From Labrys monachus (GTDB lineage Bacteria > Pseudomonadota > Alphaproteobacteria > Rhizobiales > Labraceae): 64,000 nt of DNA. The position numbers and the translations under genes were made by a program. Location of the stretch: contig NZ_JAUSVK010000001.1 in assembly GCF_030814655.1 (NCBI RefSeq), forward strand, positions 1,631,501-1,695,500, given 5' to 3'. The notes under the pieces are model-generated. The model worked only from the letters and a program-made list of their open reading frames with translations. It ran no database searches and was not told where the DNA came from. This document shows positions 41,847-50,958 of this stretch, piece by piece (the first letter of the stretch is position 1; the number at the start of each line of letters is the position of its first letter).

Positions 41847-42155
41847 CGATTCCATCGAATCGCAACCTTCGCCAACGTTTGTTTCCAAATCGCCTTCCTG
41901 CTCGAAGGGCCTGCCGGACCGGCGGGAGGATTCAAGGTCAGAGCCTCGGCCGCCCGCCCGAGGCCTTTTTGATGCGATCCTGTGATCCGGATCCTCTCGT
42001 CGCCCTATAATCGACATGAGGCCCGAATGTATACGCGGCCGGTCCGTGCTGTGCGTTTTCGCACATCGCTGACGGCCCGATCCCAATTAACGGTTGGCCG
42101 TCGGCAGGGCGTGCCTGTCGCGACGGGCCTTGCCGATGTTGTTGGGGGAAATTTG
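41847..42155. other. 309-bp intergenic region with terminator
   Basis: A small hairpin (GCGATTC-CATC-GAATCGC, 41846-41863) sits at the hydrolase stop, and a rho-independent terminator at 41944-41971. The remainder is leader of the small gene at 42156; nothing else was recognised. Confidence 0.5.
41944..41971 (+). terminator. Rho-independent terminator after the esterase gene
   Basis: GCCTCGG and CCGAGGC form a 7-bp stem with an 8-base loop, followed directly by CTTTTTG. Confidence 0.8.
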
Positions 42156-42455
42156 ATGTTTTATCGTACTATACGCGGGGATACCGACGACGCCGAGATG
42201 TCCGAGCCCGGCATTGCCGATCTGCATCGTGTCTACATGTCGTCGATCCGCCAGCACCAGCATCTTCTCAACGAGTTGTGCTCCACCTTGTCGAAGCTCG
42301 GCGTCGCCATCGACAATTCCCCGCTGAACTCGCAGGAGCGTGTCGCTCTTTCCGCCGGCATCGAACGCCATGTCGATCTCGCCCGCGGGATCATCGCCGG
42401 GATCGACGATGTCCTGACCTATTCGGCACCGACACGTCCGGCGGTCGCGCATTGA
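42156..42455 (+). CDS. Small hypothetical cytoplasmic protein
   Basis: The 99-residue protein is largely helical (DLHRVYMSSIRQHQHLLNELC, VALSAGIERHVDLARGIIAGID) with no signal peptide or membrane helix. GGGGGAA lies 7 bases before the ATG at 42156; the frame is open for another 58 codons upstream but without a ribosome site. A terminator hairpin at 42595 may end the transcript. I recognise no family. Confidence 0.6.
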   Translation: MFYRTIRGDTDDAEMSEPGIADLHRVYMSSIRQHQHLLNELCSTLSKLGVAIDNSPLNSQERVALSAGIERHVDLARGIIAGIDDVLTYSAPTRPAVAH

Positions 42456-42840
42456 GGCCGCGGCGCGCCGCGCTCTGTTGCGGCCGTTTGATCCGGCCGG
42501 TCGCTCGTGCCGGTAGACCTCGCGCGGAGCCGAATGGCAGGGCCGGCACGCGGCGAGGCCCCGCGCCCGGACGGGGGAAACCCTATCGCCAAGTGCCGAG
42601 GATTTCGGCGCGACATGCCTCGGCTTTTGTGTTTCAAATCAGGCGGAATCGTCGACATGCGGCGGCGATTCGTCTTGAGCGGTTGCGTATGATATTGGCA
42701 ACACTCGGAATTTTTTGTGCGGACGGCGTTGACACCGCGCGGGCAAATCTTTTTCGTAAGGTACGGTCAGTTAAACGCCACGTTAACCATATTTTTGTTC
42801 GATGGCCTGGCAGAGGCCATGATCTTATTCGGGGGATGTC
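42456..42840. other. 385-bp intergenic region
   Basis: It contains the terminator at 42595-42634 and, nearer the L,D-transpeptidase gene, a less GC-rich leader with GTTAACC and TTTTTCG runs and the ribosome site GGGGGATG. No ORF with recognisable content and no RNA gene was seen. Confidence 0.45.
42595..42634 (+). terminator. Rho-independent terminator after the small gene at 42156
   Basis: GCCGAGG and CCTCGGC pair around a 16-base loop, followed by TTTTGTGTTT. Confidence 0.7.
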
Positions 42841-43428
42841 ATGAAATTCGTTCAGCTTGCGCTGTTCGCCGCTATGTCGGCAAGTTTGGGCAGTTGCATG
42901 TATGCGTCGACGCCGGACCCGCAACTGTCCCAGCGCGACGCGGAATTCATGGCGCTGATTCCCAATGCGGAGCCGGACAGGATGTTCGCCCGCTACATGG
43001 TCGACAATACGACGGGCGAGCCGGCCGGCGTCATCGTCGTCGAGACCCATCAGCATCTGCTCTATTATACGATGCCGGACAACAAGGCGATGCGCTACGG
43101 CGTGGCGCTGGGCAATGAGAGCTTCGGGTGGACGGGCGAGGCGGTCGTCGACCACAAGGCCGAATGGCCGGCCTGGAACCCGCCGGCCGAGATGATCGCG
43201 CGCTGGCCGCAGGTGCACCAGACCGCCGGCGGATGGACCAATCCTCTCGGCGCCAGGGCCCTTTATCTCTTCCAGAACGGCAAGGACACGCTCTATCGCA
43301 TCCATGGCACCAACGAGCCGGAAAAGATCGGGCGCAGCGTTTCCTCCGGCTGCATCCGCATGCGCAATATCGACGTGATCGACCTGTTCAACCGGGTTCC
43401 CGTCGGCACGAAGGTGATCGTGCGATAG
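42841..43428 (+). CDS. L,D-transpeptidase (YkuD domain), lipoprotein-like
   Basis: The 195-residue protein has a signal sequence ending in SLGSC, a plausible lipobox. A YkuD domain with [14 protein letters not shown] follows, then the catalytic signature [20 protein letters not shown], in which the histidine and cysteine of HGx15SxGCxR are intact. It would crosslink peptidoglycan stems 3-3 or attach envelope proteins to peptidoglycan, in the periplasm. Length is short for the family, close to the minimal Ldt of Hyphomicrobiales. The ATG at 42841 follows GGGGGATG. It converges on the small gene at 43715 with two hairpins between. Confidence 0.88.
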   Translation: MKFVQLALFAAMSASLGSCMYASTPDPQLSQRDAEFMALIPNAEPDRMFARYMVDNTTGEPAGVIVVETHQHLLYYTMPDNKAMRYGVALGNESFGWTGEAVVDHKAEWPAWNPPAEMIARWPQVHQTAGGWTNPLGARALYLFQNGKDTLYRIHGTNEPEKIGRSVSSGCIRMRNIDVIDLFNRVPVGTKVIVR

Positions 43429-43591
43429 ACATTCCGCGGCGGACCCTGGCGTCGGGCCCGCAATATCCCGACGCGCCGGACGGTCACGGCGTTGGAGCGC
43501 ATTCTCTTTTGGAACGCTGGGGAATCGGTACCGCGTCGACATCCGCGATGCATCGCCGCGCCGAGGAGGCGTGCAGTCCGAGCGGGAACGC

Positions 43592-43627
43592 GAGCAAATT
43601 GCGATCTCATCGCATCGCAATTTGCTC
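43592..43627. repeat. Perfect 14-bp inverted repeat
   Basis: GAGCAAATTGCGAT and ATCGCAATTTGCTC pair exactly around an 8-base loop between the convergent Ldt gene and the small gene at 43715. A second perfect hairpin (GAAAAGTC-CGTC-GACTTTTC) lies at 43659-43678. Together they look like a bidirectional terminator or copies of a dispersed palindromic element. Confidence 0.6.
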
Positions 43628-43714
43628 CGGCTTATTGCTTCGACGCATGTTCTCAGCTGAAAAGTCCGTCGACTTTTCTGGCAGATGCTCTGGGCGAGCC
43701 CGCCGGGACTGCGC

Positions 43715-43906
43715 TTACGACTGCGCCATCTGCTGCAGGCGGCTCACCAGCGTCTCCGCACTCATCTGGCGCGGCGAATCGGTTTCCTTCCGCCCGACGC
43801 CGACCGCTGCCGCAAGCGCCGGCATGGCGATCTTGCCGTAACGATCCTCGAGCTTTTCGGGCTTCGGTCGCGCCGGCTGCTGCGGACGGGTTCCTTCGCT
43901 ATCCAT
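43715..43906 (-). CDS. Very small hypothetical protein, paralogue of the gene at 44174
   Basis: From the ATG at 43906 (GAGGA 8-9 bases upstream) the product is 63 residues, with LEDRYGKIAMPALAAAVGV in the middle. The product encoded at 44174 has the matching text LEHLYRAIGIPAVAAAAAQ in the same relative place, so the two are probably diverged duplicates. There is no signal peptide. A short Pro/Arg-rich N-terminus leads into the conserved helix. Function unknown. Confidence 0.5.
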   Translation of the reverse strand: MDSEGTRPQQPARPKPEKLEDRYGKIAMPALAAAVGVGRKETDSPRQMSAETLVSRLQQMAQS

Positions 43907-44173
43907 GATCTGATCCTCGACCTCGTGACCGCCCAGGGTGCGGCGGATGCAACCCTGGATGGAATTCGCTTCTAAATTACGAGCCTGCTTCGTTTTTTTC
44001 ACGACGAATCCGCGACGCGGATGCTCCGTTTGCGACATTCGTCCGATTTTATCGGTGCGGTGTCGCATTTTCGTCACATGTCGGATGTGCCGCGCCGCAC
44101 GCAGCGGTCCGGCCGGCACGACCGGGTACCGGTAGCCGCTGTCACGATAGGCCGGAAGCGAGGCGAAGGTTGA

Positions 44174-44395
44174 TCAGGCCGCGACGTCGTCGTCGCGAAG
44201 GCAGGCCGGAAGTTCGTGTCGCGGTTTGTCCACCGGGCGTTCCTCGCGCGAGACCTGGGCCGCCGCGGCGGCGACCGCCGGAATGCCGATGGCGCGGTAG
44301 AGATGTTCGAGCCGCTCCCGGGCATGGCCGGGCGGGGGGGCTGTCGGGACCGGGATATCGCTGGGCCGGGCCGGGATATCGCTGGACTTGGTCAT
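44174..44395 (-). CDS. Very small hypothetical protein, paralogue of the gene at 43715
   Basis: The 73-residue product (ATG 44395, GGAG 6 bases upstream) has a Ser/Pro-rich N-terminus and the helix LEHLYRAIGIPAVAAAAAQ, shared with the protein encoded just downstream at 43715. It then has RPVDKPRHELPACLRDDDVAA. The ATG four codons upstream (44407) lacks a ribosome site. No known domain. Both genes lie on the minus strand within 700 bp. Confidence 0.5.
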   Translation of the reverse strand: MTKSSDIPARPSDIPVPTAPPPGHARERLEHLYRAIGIPAVAAAAAQVSREERPVDKPRHELPACLRDDDVAA

Positions 44396-44614
44396 GGTGT
44401 ACTCCATACGCAACTGCACGCTTGACTTGTCTTCAACCTGATGGCGCTTTGAAGCGAAGCAAGGGCAGTACTGTGGACATTTGACGGCGAAGCCCATCCC
44501 TCAAGCAGGGGCGTCCGATGGGGGTTCCCGTCTGTTTATGAGGTGATGTTGCGCCTTCCGCCGTGAATATTCCATGAACCGGCCTCGCCGCCGTCAGGCC
44601 CCGGCGAGGCCCTG

Positions 44615-45088
44615 TCATGCCCGGGGGAGCGCCCAGGGCTCCGTGCTGGTCACGGTCCACAGCCCTTCCTTCTGGCAGGCCTTGCCTTGATACCATTGCG
44701 TGGCGGCCGCATCGGCGAGGGCGGCGACGAAGCTTCGGCACCGAATCTTGTTCTCGTTGAAGGCATCGGCGACGGGCGTCACCGAGCCGTGCGTATTGGC
44801 CGAGGTGTTGGCCCACAGGATCGACTGGCCGGGATTGCGGGCATCCATGGCGGCCTGGAGGGCAGCCTTGGTCTGCTCCCAGTCGGCCTGGTTCATGGTG
44901 GCGTTCAAGCGGATGTCGGGTGCGGGGATCGAACCGGTGGGGGTGTTGTCACCGGCGGATCCGAAGATGGGCCCCAGCGGCGTCGAAATGGCGCAGCCGG
45001 CCAAAATAACGCAACCGGCGAGCGCCGCCAGTGGGATGAAGGCGCATCGCACGCTATAACCGGCTACAGATGCGGAGACACGTGACAT
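44615..45088 (-). CDS. Surface-antigen-type lipoprotein (RT0821/Lpp0805-like)
   Basis: The 157-residue protein has a lipoprotein signal peptide ([15 protein letters not shown], lipobox LAGC). The C-terminal beta-rich domain has [31 protein letters not shown] and [10 protein letters not shown], the pattern of the RT0821/Lpp0805 surface antigen family of envelope proteins. Two cysteines in the domain could form a disulfide. It is divergent from pdxH, whose start lies only 14 bp away, so the two promoters overlap. Function unknown. Confidence 0.72.
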   Translation of the reverse strand: MSRVSASVAGYSVRCAFIPLAALAGCVILAGCAISTPLGPIFGSAGDNTPTGSIPAPDIRLNATMNQADWEQTKAALQAAMDARNPGQSILWANTSANTHGSVTPVADAFNENKIRCRSFVAALADAAATQWYQGKACQKEGLWTVTSTEPWALPRA

Positions 45089-45102
45089 GTTGGAGCCACC
45101 CC

Positions 45103-45753
45103 GTGAGCATGACGTTGAGTAATCCTGGCACAAGCCCGTTAACGTCGGGTGACTCGGCCGATTTCGTCGAGGCCGGCGAGCCTTTCTCGCTCTTCTCGCA
45201 ATGGTTCGAGGAAGCAAAGGCTTCCGAACCGAATGATCCGCACGCCATGGCCCTCGCCACCGTCGATGCCGAGGGCCTGCCGGACGTGCGGATGGTCCTG
45301 CTCAACGGATTCGATGCGCGGGGATTCGTCTTCTATACCAACACCGAGAGCGCCAAGGGCAACGAGCTCGCCGCCGTGCCCAAGGCGGCGCTCGTCTTCC
45401 ACTGGAAGAGCCTGCGCCGGCAGGTCCGGGTCCGGGGCGCGGTGGAAAAGGTAGGCGACGCCGAGGCGGACGCCTACTACGCCACGCGTCCGCGCGGCAG
45501 CCGCATCGGCGCCTGGGCGTCGCAGCAGTCGCGGCCGCTCGAGAGCCGTTTCGCCCTCGAAAAGGCGGTTGCCTCCTATACGGCCAAATTCGCCGTCGGT
45601 GACATTCCGCGCCCCCCGCACTGGACCGGCTTCCGCGTTCTGCCCGCACAGATCGAGTTCTGGCACGACCGGCCGTTCCGCCTGCATGACCGCGTGCTGT
45701 TCCGGCGCGGCGGCGAGGCGGACGGCTGGTCGCGGACGCGGCTCTATCCGTAA
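45103..45753 (+). CDS. pdxH: Pyridoxamine 5'-phosphate oxidase
   Basis: The 216-residue flavoprotein oxidises pyridoxamine or pyridoxine phosphate to PLP with FMN and oxygen. Typical text is present: [66 protein letters not shown], and [26 protein letters not shown]. Length is normal. GTG at 45103 follows GGAG by 7 bases; ATG at 45109 is an alternative. A hairpin after the stop (45774-45795) may end transcription. Confidence 0.95.
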   Translation: MSMTLSNPGTSPLTSGDSADFVEAGEPFSLFSQWFEEAKASEPNDPHAMALATVDAEGLPDVRMVLLNGFDARGFVFYTNTESAKGNELAAVPKAALVFHWKSLRRQVRVRGAVEKVGDAEADAYYATRPRGSRIGAWASQQSRPLESRFALEKAVASYTAKFAVGDIPRPPHWTGFRVLPAQIEFWHDRPFRLHDRVLFRRGGEADGWSRTRLYP

Positions 45754-45773
45754 GGCGGACGCCGCCTCTTCGA

Positions 45774-45795
45774 GGCAGCCCCACGGGAGGCTGCC
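45774..45795 (+). terminator. Hairpin after pdxH
   Basis: GGCAGCC and GGCTGCC pair around an 8-base loop; no T-run follows, so it is a weak or factor-assisted terminator. Confidence 0.4.
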
Positions 45796-45910
45796 CCCAT
45801 ATGCGAAGCGCCTCGGCATTCTTATCTAAGGCTTTTCCATGCGAAGCGGGGAGGCGTTGCGATCTCCCTCGAATCCCCGCCCTTCGCCAAACCAGGATCG
45901 ACCGTCCACC

Positions 45911-46663
45911 ATGTCCAGCAATTCCGCTTCCACGCCGCAGCGCGCGATGATTCTGACCGGCGCGTCGCGAGGCATCGGCCATGCCACCGTGAAGCGCTTC
46001 TCAGCCGCCGGATGGCGGGTGATCACGTGCTCGCGCCATGCCTTTCCAGAGGAATGCCCCTGGGAGGCGGGCCCCGAAGACCATATCCAGGTCGACCTCG
46101 CCGATCCCGCCAATACCGAGGAGGCGATCGGCGAGATCAAGAGCCGGCTCGCGGGCACGAGCCTCCATGCCCTCGTCAACAATGCGGCGATCTCGCCGAA
46201 GGCGTCCGGCGGAGGGCGCCTCAGCAGCATCGACACCTCGGTCAGCGACTGGCAATGGGTCTTCCAGGTCAATTTCTTCGCGCCGATCATGCTGGCCCGC
46301 GGCCTGATCAACGAATTGGAGGCGGCGAGAGGATCGGTCGTCAACGTCACCTCGATCGCCGGGGCGCGGGTGCATCCCTTCGCCGGTGCAGCCTATGCGA
46401 CGTCCAAGGCGGCGCTCGCGGCGTTGACCCGCGAGATGGCCGCCGATTTCGCGCCGCGCGGCATTCGCGTCAATGCGATCGCGCCCGGCGAGATCGACAC
46501 CTCCATCCTGTCGCCCGGCACCGACAAGATCGTCGCGCAGATCCCGATGCGCCGGCTCGGCACCCCTGACGAGGTGGCGAAGACGATCTATTTCCTCTGC
46601 ACGGACCAGAGTTCCTATGTGAACGGGGCGGAGATCGCCATCAATGGCGGCCAGCACGTCTGA
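45911..46663 (+). CDS. SDR-family oxidoreductase
   Basis: The 250-residue short-chain dehydrogenase has the cofactor motif LTGASRGIGHATVKRF, NNAAISPKASG, the catalytic serine in VTSIAGARVHP and Tyr-Lys in AAYATSKAALAAL. The closing NGAEIAINGGQHV is also typical of the family. It resembles the broad FabG-like group; the substrate is unknown. The ATG at 45911 was chosen because a normal-length protein results. A 16-bp perfect hairpin follows the stop and separates it from fabI. Confidence 0.85.
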   Translation: MSSNSASTPQRAMILTGASRGIGHATVKRFSAAGWRVITCSRHAFPEECPWEAGPEDHIQVDLADPANTEEAIGEIKSRLAGTSLHALVNNAAISPKASGGGRLSSIDTSVSDWQWVFQVNFFAPIMLARGLINELEAARGSVVNVTSIAGARVHPFAGAAYATSKAALAALTREMAADFAPRGIRVNAIAPGEIDTSILSPGTDKIVAQIPMRRLGTPDEVAKTIYFLCTDQSSYVNGAEIAINGGQHV

Positions 46664-46671
46664 ATCGGGTC

Positions 46672-46706
46672 CGGCAAACCCCGCGGCCCTGCCGCGGGGT
46701 TTGCCG
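46672..46706 (+). terminator. Very strong hairpin between the SDR gene and fabI
   Basis: CGGCAAACCCCGCGGC and its exact complement form a perfect 16-bp stem with loop CCT, ten bases after the SDR stop. There is no clear T-run, so it may work as a Rho-independent-like terminator on either strand or as an mRNA end. Confidence 0.65.
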
Positions 46707-46795
46707 CAGGCATATGAGAAATAAGGCAAACGCCCCTTTCGCCCTGCGCGCCCTTCCGTTATTCATGCCGTTCCTTTCGAATGGGCAGTTGCGGA

Positions 46796-47614
46796 ATGAC
46801 AGCAAGTGGTTTGATGGCCGGCAAGCGTGGCCTCATCATGGGTGTGGCCAATAACCGGTCGATCGCCTGGGGCATCGCCAAGGCATGCAAGCAGCACGGA
46901 GCGGAACTCGCCTTCACCTATCAGGGGGAGGCGCTGAAGAAGCGCGTCGAGCCGCTGGCGGCGGAATTGGATGCCCTCGTGGTCGGGCACTGCGATGTCA
47001 CGGACGGCGATTCGATCGACGCGGTGTTCGCCCAGGTCCAGGACAAATGGGGCAAGCTCGATTTCGTGGTGCATGCCATCGCGTTCTCGGACAAGGATCA
47101 GCTCGATGGCCGCTATATCGAGACGACCGAGGAGAACTTCACCAAGACGATGCTGATCAGTTGCTATTCGCTCACCTCGGTTGCTCAGCGGGCCGAGAAG
47201 CTGATGACGGATGGCGGCGCTCTGCTGACGCTCACCTATTACGGCGCCGAGAAATGGATGCCGCACTACAATGTGATGGGTGTCGCCAAGGCCGCGCTGG
47301 AAGCGAGCGTGCGCTATCTCGCAGCCGATCTCGGCGAGAAGGGCATCCGGGTGAACGCGATCTCGGCGGGCCCGATCAAGACGCTCGCCGCCTCGGGCAT
47401 CGGTGACTTCCGCTACATCCTCAAATGGAACGAATACAACGCGCCGCTGCGGCGGACCGTGACGATCGACGAGGTGGGCGAGGCCGGAGCCTATCTCCTC
47501 TCCGACATGTCTCGCGGCGTCACCGGCGAGATCCATCATGTCGACGCGGGCTACCACGTCGTCGGCATGAAGAACCCGACTTCGCCCGACATCACCCTTG
47601 CCGGCAAGGATTGA
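46796..47614 (+). CDS. fabI: Enoyl-[acyl-carrier-protein] reductase (NADH), FabI
   Basis: The 272-residue enzyme carries out the last reduction of fatty-acid elongation. FabI signatures are GVANNRSIAWGIAKA and the active-site tyrosines and lysine in LTYYGAEKWMPHYNVMGVAKAALE (the Tyr-x6-Lys pair of FabI). RVNAISAGPIKTLAASGI and GYHVVGM are also present. The ATG at 46796 gives the usual start MTASGLMAGKRGLI; an earlier ATG at 46781 adds five residues. It is probably cotranscribed with the histidine phosphatase gene 4 bp downstream. Confidence 0.94.
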   Translation: MTASGLMAGKRGLIMGVANNRSIAWGIAKACKQHGAELAFTYQGEALKKRVEPLAAELDALVVGHCDVTDGDSIDAVFAQVQDKWGKLDFVVHAIAFSDKDQLDGRYIETTEENFTKTMLISCYSLTSVAQRAEKLMTDGGALLTLTYYGAEKWMPHYNVMGVAKAALEASVRYLAADLGEKGIRVNAISAGPIKTLAASGIGDFRYILKWNEYNAPLRRTVTIDEVGEAGAYLLSDMSRGVTGEIHHVDAGYHVVGMKNPTSPDITLAGKD

Positions 47615-47617
47615 GAC

Positions 47618-48199
47618 GTGGCGCCCACGCTTTATTTCATCCGGCACGGCGAGACCGACTGGAATGTCGATGCCCGCCTGCAGGGGCAGCGGGATATTCC
47701 GATCAATGCGAAGGGGCGCGTCCAGGCCGCGGAGGCGGGGCGCCGCCTTGCGACCATCCTGCCGGAACCGGACAGCCTGCCCTGGATCGTCAGCCCGATG
47801 TCGCGCACCCGCGAGACCGCCGAGATCGCCCGCGCCGCGATCGGCCTGCCGCCGGAGCGCTACGGCATGGACGACAGGCTGAAGGAACTCACCTTCGGCG
47901 AATGGGAAGGCAAGACCTGGCAGGACCTGCGTGCGGTCGATGCCCCCGCGGTGGCGACACGTTTCCGCAGCAAATGGGATTTCGTGCCGCCGGACGGCGA
48001 GAGCTACGCCATGCTGCGCGACCGCATCGCCGGTTGGCTGCAGACGGTAGGCCAGGACACCGTGGTGGTCAGCCACGGCGGCGTGGCCCGCGTCCTGTGC
48101 GTGCTGCGGGCGGGCCTTGCCGAAGCCGATGCCGCCGATGCCGACATCTGGCAGGGCCGGCTTCTCGTCTTCCGGGGCGACACGGCCGAATGGATTTGA
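47618..48199 (+). CDS. Histidine phosphatase (phosphoglycerate-mutase-like)
   Basis: The 193-residue protein has the phosphohistidine motif FIRHGETDWNVDARLQG, SPMSRTRETAEI, the glutamate loop FGEWEGKTW and the second histidine in VVVSHGGVARVL. These mark the branch-1 histidine-phosphatase superfamily. Likely substrates range from sugar phosphates to nucleotides, since true cofactor-dependent mutases are larger. The start is a GTG at 47618, four bases after the fabI stop, so it is likely in the fabI operon. Confidence 0.85.
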   Translation: MAPTLYFIRHGETDWNVDARLQGQRDIPINAKGRVQAAEAGRRLATILPEPDSLPWIVSPMSRTRETAEIARAAIGLPPERYGMDDRLKELTFGEWEGKTWQDLRAVDAPAVATRFRSKWDFVPPDGESYAMLRDRIAGWLQTVGQDTVVVSHGGVARVLCVLRAGLAEADAADADIWQGRLLVFRGDTAEWI

Positions 48200-48267
48200 A
48201 CACGTAGCCGGGCTATGCATCGAAGCCCGGCGCGGCGGTCAACCTTCCGGGTCGCGAGAGGCGCGGA

Positions 48268-48543
48268 TCAGCTCGAGGGTCCGCCATGTCTCCTGCAGTC
48301 GCTGTAGAACGTCTTGCGCGCCTTGCCATGAAGGTTCTGTCTGTCCGCAGCGGCCGAGCAGGCCTTGGAGACGTCGATCTTCCGGACGGGCGTCGTGGCC
48401 GCCTTGACCTCGGCGTCGGTCGGTATCGCGTTGGAGGACGCAGGCGAGGCATGGGCGGGCGACTCGGCGAAGGCCGCGGCCTCCGCGCCGAGCGAAAGTG
48501 CCAGCGCAACGGCGGGGACAAGAATGATCCTTGGCATGTTCAT
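48268..48543 (-). CDS. PsiF-repeat-like exported protein
   Basis: The 91-residue protein has a signal peptide (RIILVPAVALALSLGAEAAAFA) and a C-terminal segment ACSAAADRQNLHGKARKTFY with SDCRRHG. This segment matches the PsiF repeat: cysteine, alanine-rich helix, Leu-x-Gly-x-x-Arg-x-x-Phe, cysteine. PsiF proteins are small periplasmic proteins induced by phosphate starvation in enterobacteria; the role is unknown. GAGGAG lies 7 bases before the ATG at 48543. The protein carries one repeat where PsiF usually has two. Confidence 0.68.
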   Translation of the reverse strand: MNMPRIILVPAVALALSLGAEAAAFAESPAHASPASSNAIPTDAEVKAATTPVRKIDVSKACSAAADRQNLHGKARKTFYSDCRRHGGPSS

Positions 48544-48877
48544 GAGCTTCTCCTCTGCGAGGCTTTGCCTCTCGAATGGCAGTCGCGAGCCACGAAGCGG
48601 CATGCCTTTGGCGTTTCGGAACGCTCGCATTCTCCCGAGACGTTACGTCAGACGCCAAAGACATCGCATCCAGCCCTTCGCTTCGACTTCGATACCTCTG
48701 TACGCGTGATGCTACGATGGGAGATAAGCTTGAGTACCGGTGATTTTTCCGTGATCTTGTCTCGGAAAAGCGGCTTCGGTGCCGGCGTTCGGGCGGAAAT
48801 GGAATTTTCTATCGACGATAAGCTTGTTGAAAAAGTTTTCGGTATTGGAGACGGGCTTAAATCTCAGGAACAAACTC
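48544..48877. other. 334-bp intergenic region before aroC
   Basis: It contains the divergent promoters of the PsiF-like gene and aroC, a hairpin TTTTCCG / CGGAAAA (48745-48769) and the 10-base direct repeat GATAAGCTTG at 48723 and 48817. No ORF of recognisable content was seen. The part nearest aroC is less GC-rich, as expected for a leader. Confidence 0.45.
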
Positions 48878-49999
48878 ATGTCCTTCAATAGTTTTGGCCA
48901 TCTCTTTCGCGTGACGACCTATGGTGAAAGCCACGGGCCTGCTCTGGGCTGCATCATCGACGGCTGCCCGCCGCGGCTGCCGGTGAGCGAAGGCATGATC
49001 CAGGGGTTTCTCGACCAGCGCAGGCCGGGGCAGAGCCGCTTCACCACGCAGCGCCGCGAACCGGACGCGGTGCGGATCCTTTCGGGGGTTATGGCGGACG
49101 AGGCGAGCGGGGAGTTGCAGACGACGGGGACGCCGATCCACCTGATGATCGAGAACGTCGACCAACGGTCGAAGGATTACGGTGACATCAAGGACAAGTA
49201 TCGGCCGGGCCACGCCGATTTCGCCTACGACGTCAAATACGGCCTGCGCGACTATCGGGGCGGCGGACGCTCTTCGGCACGCGAGACGGCCTCGCGGGTG
49301 GCGGCCGGCGCCGTTGCGCGCCAGGTCCTGCCGGGCGTGTCGATCCGCGGCGCCCTGGTGCAGATGGGGCCGCACAAGATCGACAGGCAACGCTGGGATT
49401 GGGAAGCCGTACGCGCCAATCCGTTCTTCTGTCCCGATCCTGTCGCAGCGGCGTTCTTCGAGGAATATCTCGATTCGATCCGCAAGGCGGGTTCCTCGAT
49501 CGGGGCGGTCGTCGAGGTGGTGGCCGAAGGCGTGCCGCCGGGCCTCGGCGCGCCGGTCTACGGCAAGCTCGATGCCGATCTCGCCGCGGCGATGATGAGC
49601 ATCAATGCGGTCAAGGGCGTCGAGATCGGCGACGGCTTCGCCGCGGCGGAACTCGGCGGCGAGGCCAATGCCGACGAGATGCGAATGGGCAATGACGGCA
49701 GGCTGCTGTTCCTCTCCAACCATGCCGGCGGCATTCTCGGCGGCATTTCGACGGGGCAGCCGGTGGTCGTCCGCTTCGCCGTCAAACCGACATCCTCGAT
49801 CCTGCAGACGCGGCGGACGGTCGATCGCTACGGGCGGGACACCGAGGTCGTCACCAAGGGCAGGCACGATCCCTGCGTCGGCATCCGCGCCGTTCCGGTC
49901 GGGGAAGCGATGATGGCCTGCGTCCTCGCCGACCATGTGCTGAGGCATCGCGGCCAGGTCGGCACCTCGGTGGCGTGGCCCTTCGCGCCGGCGGATTGA
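48878..49999 (+). CDS. aroC: Chorismate synthase
   Basis: The 373-residue enzyme converts EPSP to chorismate with reduced FMN, the last shikimate step. Signatures are [70 protein letters not shown] and [30 protein letters not shown] and KPTSSI follow. Length is normal. The ATG at 48878 starts the canonical [10 protein letters not shown]; the open frame upstream is leader. A GC hairpin follows the stop and faces the convergent J-domain gene. Confidence 0.96.
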   Translation: MSFNSFGHLFRVTTYGESHGPALGCIIDGCPPRLPVSEGMIQGFLDQRRPGQSRFTTQRREPDAVRILSGVMADEASGELQTTGTPIHLMIENVDQRSKDYGDIKDKYRPGHADFAYDVKYGLRDYRGGGRSSARETASRVAAGAVARQVLPGVSIRGALVQMGPHKIDRQRWDWEAVRANPFFCPDPVAAAFFEEYLDSIRKAGSSIGAVVEVVAEGVPPGLGAPVYGKLDADLAAAMMSINAVKGVEIGDGFAAAELGGEANADEMRMGNDGRLLFLSNHAGGILGGISTGQPVVVRFAVKPTSSILQTRRTVDRYGRDTEVVTKGRHDPCVGIRAVPVGEAMMACVLADHVLRHRGQVGTSVAWPFAPAD

Positions 50000-50002
50000 C
50001 GG

Positions 50003-50029
50003 CCGGCGCCCGGCGGTGGCGCCGGGTTT
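50003..50029. terminator. Terminator hairpin between aroC and the convergent J-domain gene
   Basis: CCGGCGCC and GGCGCCGG pair around a 7-base loop, followed by GTTT on the plus strand, 3 bases after the aroC stop. Confidence 0.6.
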
Positions 50030-50040
50030 GCCGCTATGCG

Positions 50041-50958
50041 TCAGCGTCCCGGATCATACCCCTCGTCGCGGAGCTTCAGCAGGGCCGCCTCGAGGTCCGC
50101 GGGGATCTTGTCGGGCATGATGATGCGCGGCTGCACGATCAGGTCGCCCGCGCCTTCCCTGACCTGCACGCCCTTGCCCTTGAGGCGGAAGGAGCGCAGG
50201 CCGGTCGTGCCGGCAGGCAGGGTCAGGTCGACCGAGCCATCGAGGGTGGGCACCCGGACCTTGGCGCCCAAGGCGGCCTCATAGATGGTGACGTTGACGT
50301 CGACGCGGATGTTCTTGCCGTCGGCGCGGAACTGCTCGTGCGGGTCCACCGCCACGGTGAGCAGCGCATCCCCCGGCTCGCCGCCGAACGGGCCGGGTTC
50401 GCCCTGACCCTTGAGGCGCACATTCTTGCCCGGCGCGATGCCCGCGGGAATGAAGGCATCGACCACACGGCCAGGCGCGAGTTCGACGCGGATCTTCCCA
50501 CCCAGCGCCCAGACGGAGAAGGGGACATGCGCGGTGGCCTGAAGGTCGCTGCCGCGCGGGGCGGATTCACGCCCGCCGCGCCGGTTCGCCCGGGCGCCGA
50601 ACATTTCCGACAGGATATCGTCGAAGCCGCCGCCGGCGAATCCGCCGCGGCCGCCGCCGAAGTTGAACTCGTAACCGCCGTCCTGGGCGAAGCCGCCCGG
50701 GCCGCCGGCCGCCTGATTTTCGAAGCCCTGGAAGCGCGGCTTGCCTTCGGCGTCGATCTCGCCGCGGTCGAACTGGCCGCGCTTCTTCTCGTCGCCGACG
50801 ATCTCGTAGGCGCTGTTGATCTCAGCAAATTTCGCGGCCGCCTTCGCATCCTTGTTCTGGTCAGGATGGTATTGCTTGGCGAGCTTGCGATAGGCTTTCT
50901 TGATGTCCGAGACGCTAGCCGTCTTCGAGACGCCCAATATGGTATAGGGATCACGCAT
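50041..50958 (-). CDS. J-domain protein (CbpA/DnaJ-like, without zinc fingers)
   Basis: The 305-residue co-chaperone starts with a J domain (DPYTILGVSKTASVSDIKKAYRKLAKQYHPDQNKD, with the HPD motif). A Gly/Phe-rich linker follows (FNFGGGRGGFAGGGFDDILSEMF), then two DnaJ C-terminal substrate-binding domains (DLQATAHVPFSVWALGG, DVNVTIYEAALGA). The zinc-finger cysteines of DnaJ are absent, so it is CbpA-like. It delivers substrates to DnaK in the cytoplasm. The ATG at 50958 is at the J-domain start. Confidence 0.92.
   Translation of the reverse strand: MRDPYTILGVSKTASVSDIKKAYRKLAKQYHPDQNKDAKAAAKFAEINSAYEIVGDEKKRGQFDRGEIDAEGKPRFQGFENQAAGGPGGFAQDGGYEFNFGGGRGGFAGGGFDDILSEMFGARANRRGGRESAPRGSDLQATAHVPFSVWALGGKIRVELAPGRVVDAFIPAGIAPGKNVRLKGQGEPGPFGGEPGDALLTVAVDPHEQFRADGKNIRVDVNVTIYEAALGAKVRVPTLDGSVDLTLPAGTTGLRSFRLKGKGVQVREGAGDLIVQPRIIMPDKIPADLEAALLKLRDEGYDPGR

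Noticed and set aside
48618-48644. GGAAC followed by CGTT before aroC
   Set aside because: The spacer is 18 bases; EcfG promoters need 16-17.
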